Shown: piece by piece, positions 21,238 to 22,391 of the stretch
How positions within the stretch are numbered: position 1 is the first letter of the stretch
Layout of the letters: the number at the start of each line of letters is the position of its first letter
From: JANOXC01 sp031418215
GTDB lineage: Bacteria; Bacteroidota; Bacteroidia; AKYH767-A; OLB10
DNA length: 22,391 bases
Direction: 5' to 3'
Assembly (NCBI GenBank): GCA_031418215.1
Contig: JANOXC010000144.1
Coordinates: 1 to 22,391 of the forward strand
The notes under the pieces: model-generated
Told to the model about the DNA's origin: nothing
Database searches by the model: none
Seen by the model: only the letters and a program-made list of their open reading frames with translations
Made by a program: the position numbers and the translations under genes

Positions 21238-22391
21238 ATGATTCAACAACTACCTCAGCCAAGCTCAAAGAAAGCGATAAGTAAATTAATGCTGCGTTTG
21301 GCATTCTTTCTTTCAAGCTTATTATTTCTTCATCCACAGTTGGCCAATGCAACTCATTTCCGTTATGGCCATTTAACATGGCAAAAAGTATCCGGTAATA
21401 CCGTACGGTTTACACTCATAGATGCTTTCCGCAGGAGTGGTTACGGTGCGCCAAATATTGGTGATGTTATTACAGAAACTGTGGGCAACACAAGCCTCAT
21501 CTTTGGTGATGGAAGCTTCACCCCTACTTTACAATACAGGGTTATTGCTGTTGATGTTGCCGAGGACTGGATTATCGGCCGTGCCATCGATCCATCAGAT
21601 GCAACAAAAACTACCATTGATCATACTTATGCATCAGCAAATAATGGAGGCATACCCTGGCTTGCAGAAATTAATACCAATGCACGTACTTCAGTTGAAC
21701 AAAACAATCCTGATGGTTTTTATCGTTTGTTAACTTATGTAGAAACCACTTCAGGAAACCGATCTCCTGTAAGTTCACTTCCTGCAATTGTTAATCTGAA
21801 GCAAAGCGCTCTTTCCACTTTTTTAGTTCCCGCTGCTGATCCTGATCCTAACACTACGCTAAGTTTTCGTTTAGCTACCGGTGCTGAAGCTGCAGGCAAT
21901 GGGTCATTTAACCAACCTACAGGTTTAACAATTAACAGTCTTACAGGACTTGTTTCCTGGAATACCTCAGCTCTTAACGTGGGAGATCTATATTCCTGTC
22001 AGGTCATTATTGAAGACAGAGATGCAAATACAGGAGCGTTAAGAACACAGGTAGCGGTTGATTTTTTAATTGAAATTGTGACATGTGTACAAGGCAATTT
22101 AGCTCCTGTTTTCATTGCCCCTTCTCCAACTTGTGCCAGTGTAATAAATGCAAAGGAAGGACAACCTGTTTCGTTTACTGTAAGCGCATCAGATCCTGAT
22201 GCAGCTGATATTGTGACATTAAATACTGGAGGATTACCAACTGGCGCTACAATGACTCCTAGCTTGCCTATTAATGGCAACCCTGTAAATGCGGTGTTTA
22301 ATTGGACACCAGGTATCGGTACTGCAGGTGACCATGTGGTTATTTTTTCTGCCACAGATGACTGTGGGCAGCAAGCTCTTTGTTCTTTTAC
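21238..22391 (+). CDS. Large secreted protein with Ig/cadherin-like domains, 3' end beyond the window
   Basis: An open frame of 384 codons that runs off the right edge without a stop. An extended basic N-terminus precedes a signal peptide (Leu-rich about 19-35; probable cleavage after ANA at 36-38; Met18 at 21289 is a possible alternative start). The mature protein opens with THFRYGHLTWQKVSGN and continues for about 135 residues with strand-rich, Asp/Gly sequence including GDGSF and a DW motif. Two Ig-like modules follow: about 176-282 with AADPDP and TINSLTGLVSWNTSA (the putative-Ig 'LT-G-x-x-x-W' pattern), and about 286-384 with KEGQPVSFTVSASDPD and FNWTPGIGTAGDH. Such modules are typical of large adhesins or gliding/type IX-secreted proteins. 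The C-terminal sorting domain, if any, lies outside the window. Confidence 0.85.
   Translation, partial: MIQQLPQPSSKKAISKLMLRLAFFLSSLLFLHPQLANATHFRYGHLTWQKVSGNTVRFTLIDAFRRSGYGAPNIGDVITETVGNTSLIFGDGSFTPTLQYRVIAVDVAEDWIIGRAIDPSDATKTTIDHTYASANNGGIPWLAEINTNARTSVEQNNPDGFYRLLTYVETTSGNRSPVSSLPAIVNLKQSALSTFLVPAADPDPNTTLSFRLATGAEAAGNGSFNQPTGLTINSLTGLVSWNTSALNVGDLYSCQVIIEDRDANTGALRTQVAVDFLIEIVTCVQGNLAPVFIAPSPTCASVINAKEGQPVSFTVSASDPDAADIVTLNTGGLPTGATMTPSLPINGNPVNAVFNWTPGIGTAGDHVVIFSATDDCGQQALCSF

Noticed and set aside
21999..22355. Minus-strand 118-codon frame opposite the secreted protein
   Set aside because: Antisense shadow of the Ig-like region, which is open to the window edge on the plus strand.

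Overview
The window looks like chromosomal DNA of a member of the Bacteroidota, probably a Chitinophagales or Sphingobacteria-type lineage. The reasons are the low-GC coding style, the near absence of Shine-Dalgarno sequences, the many TAnnTTTG-type -7 promoter elements (some with TTTG or TTG 19-20 bases upstream), and familiar Bacteroidota gene neighbourhoods such as rsfS-ftsH-LUD-cdsA. No rRNA, tRNA, insertion sequence, phage gene, CRISPR array or toxin-antitoxin pair was recognised. Most of the window is ordinary core genome.

Left part (1-8728). A leftward run rsfS, ftsH, an orphan LUD-domain gene, a DUF2007 gene and cdsA (cut by the window edge) links ribosome silencing, membrane proteolysis and phospholipid synthesis. 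birA runs the other way from a shared, almost palindromic divergent promoter next to rsfS. Then come a small SRPBCC-fold protein and pyrE (both leftward), and a NUDIX hydrolase and sppA (both rightward).

Middle part (8864-15990, all rightward). A GH3-family adenylating enzyme overlaps a secreted propeller-like protein of unknown function by 4 bases. A deoxynucleoside kinase with a well-formed promoter follows. Next are three surface-polysaccharide genes: a Wzx-like flippase, a Wzz-like chain-length protein, and a Wzy/WaaL-like polymerase or ligase. The last two overlap by one base. No glycosyltransferase lies beside them.

Right part (16009-22391). A leftward set lpxD, a SpoIIE-type PP2C phosphatase and a SAM methyltransferase diverges from typA (bipA). 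The lpxD/typA gap carries a perfect 12-base inverted repeat in which each arm contains a -7 element. typA ends at a strong intrinsic terminator. The roughly 430-base gap after it appears to hold the decayed C-terminal end of a sensor histidine kinase on the minus strand. The window ends inside a large secreted protein with Ig/cadherin-like domains.

No clearly new multi-gene system is visible. The most interesting items are the two symmetric divergent promoters, the possibly leaderless lpxD transcript, the histidine-kinase relic, the GH3 plus secreted-protein pair, and the secreted protein at the right edge.
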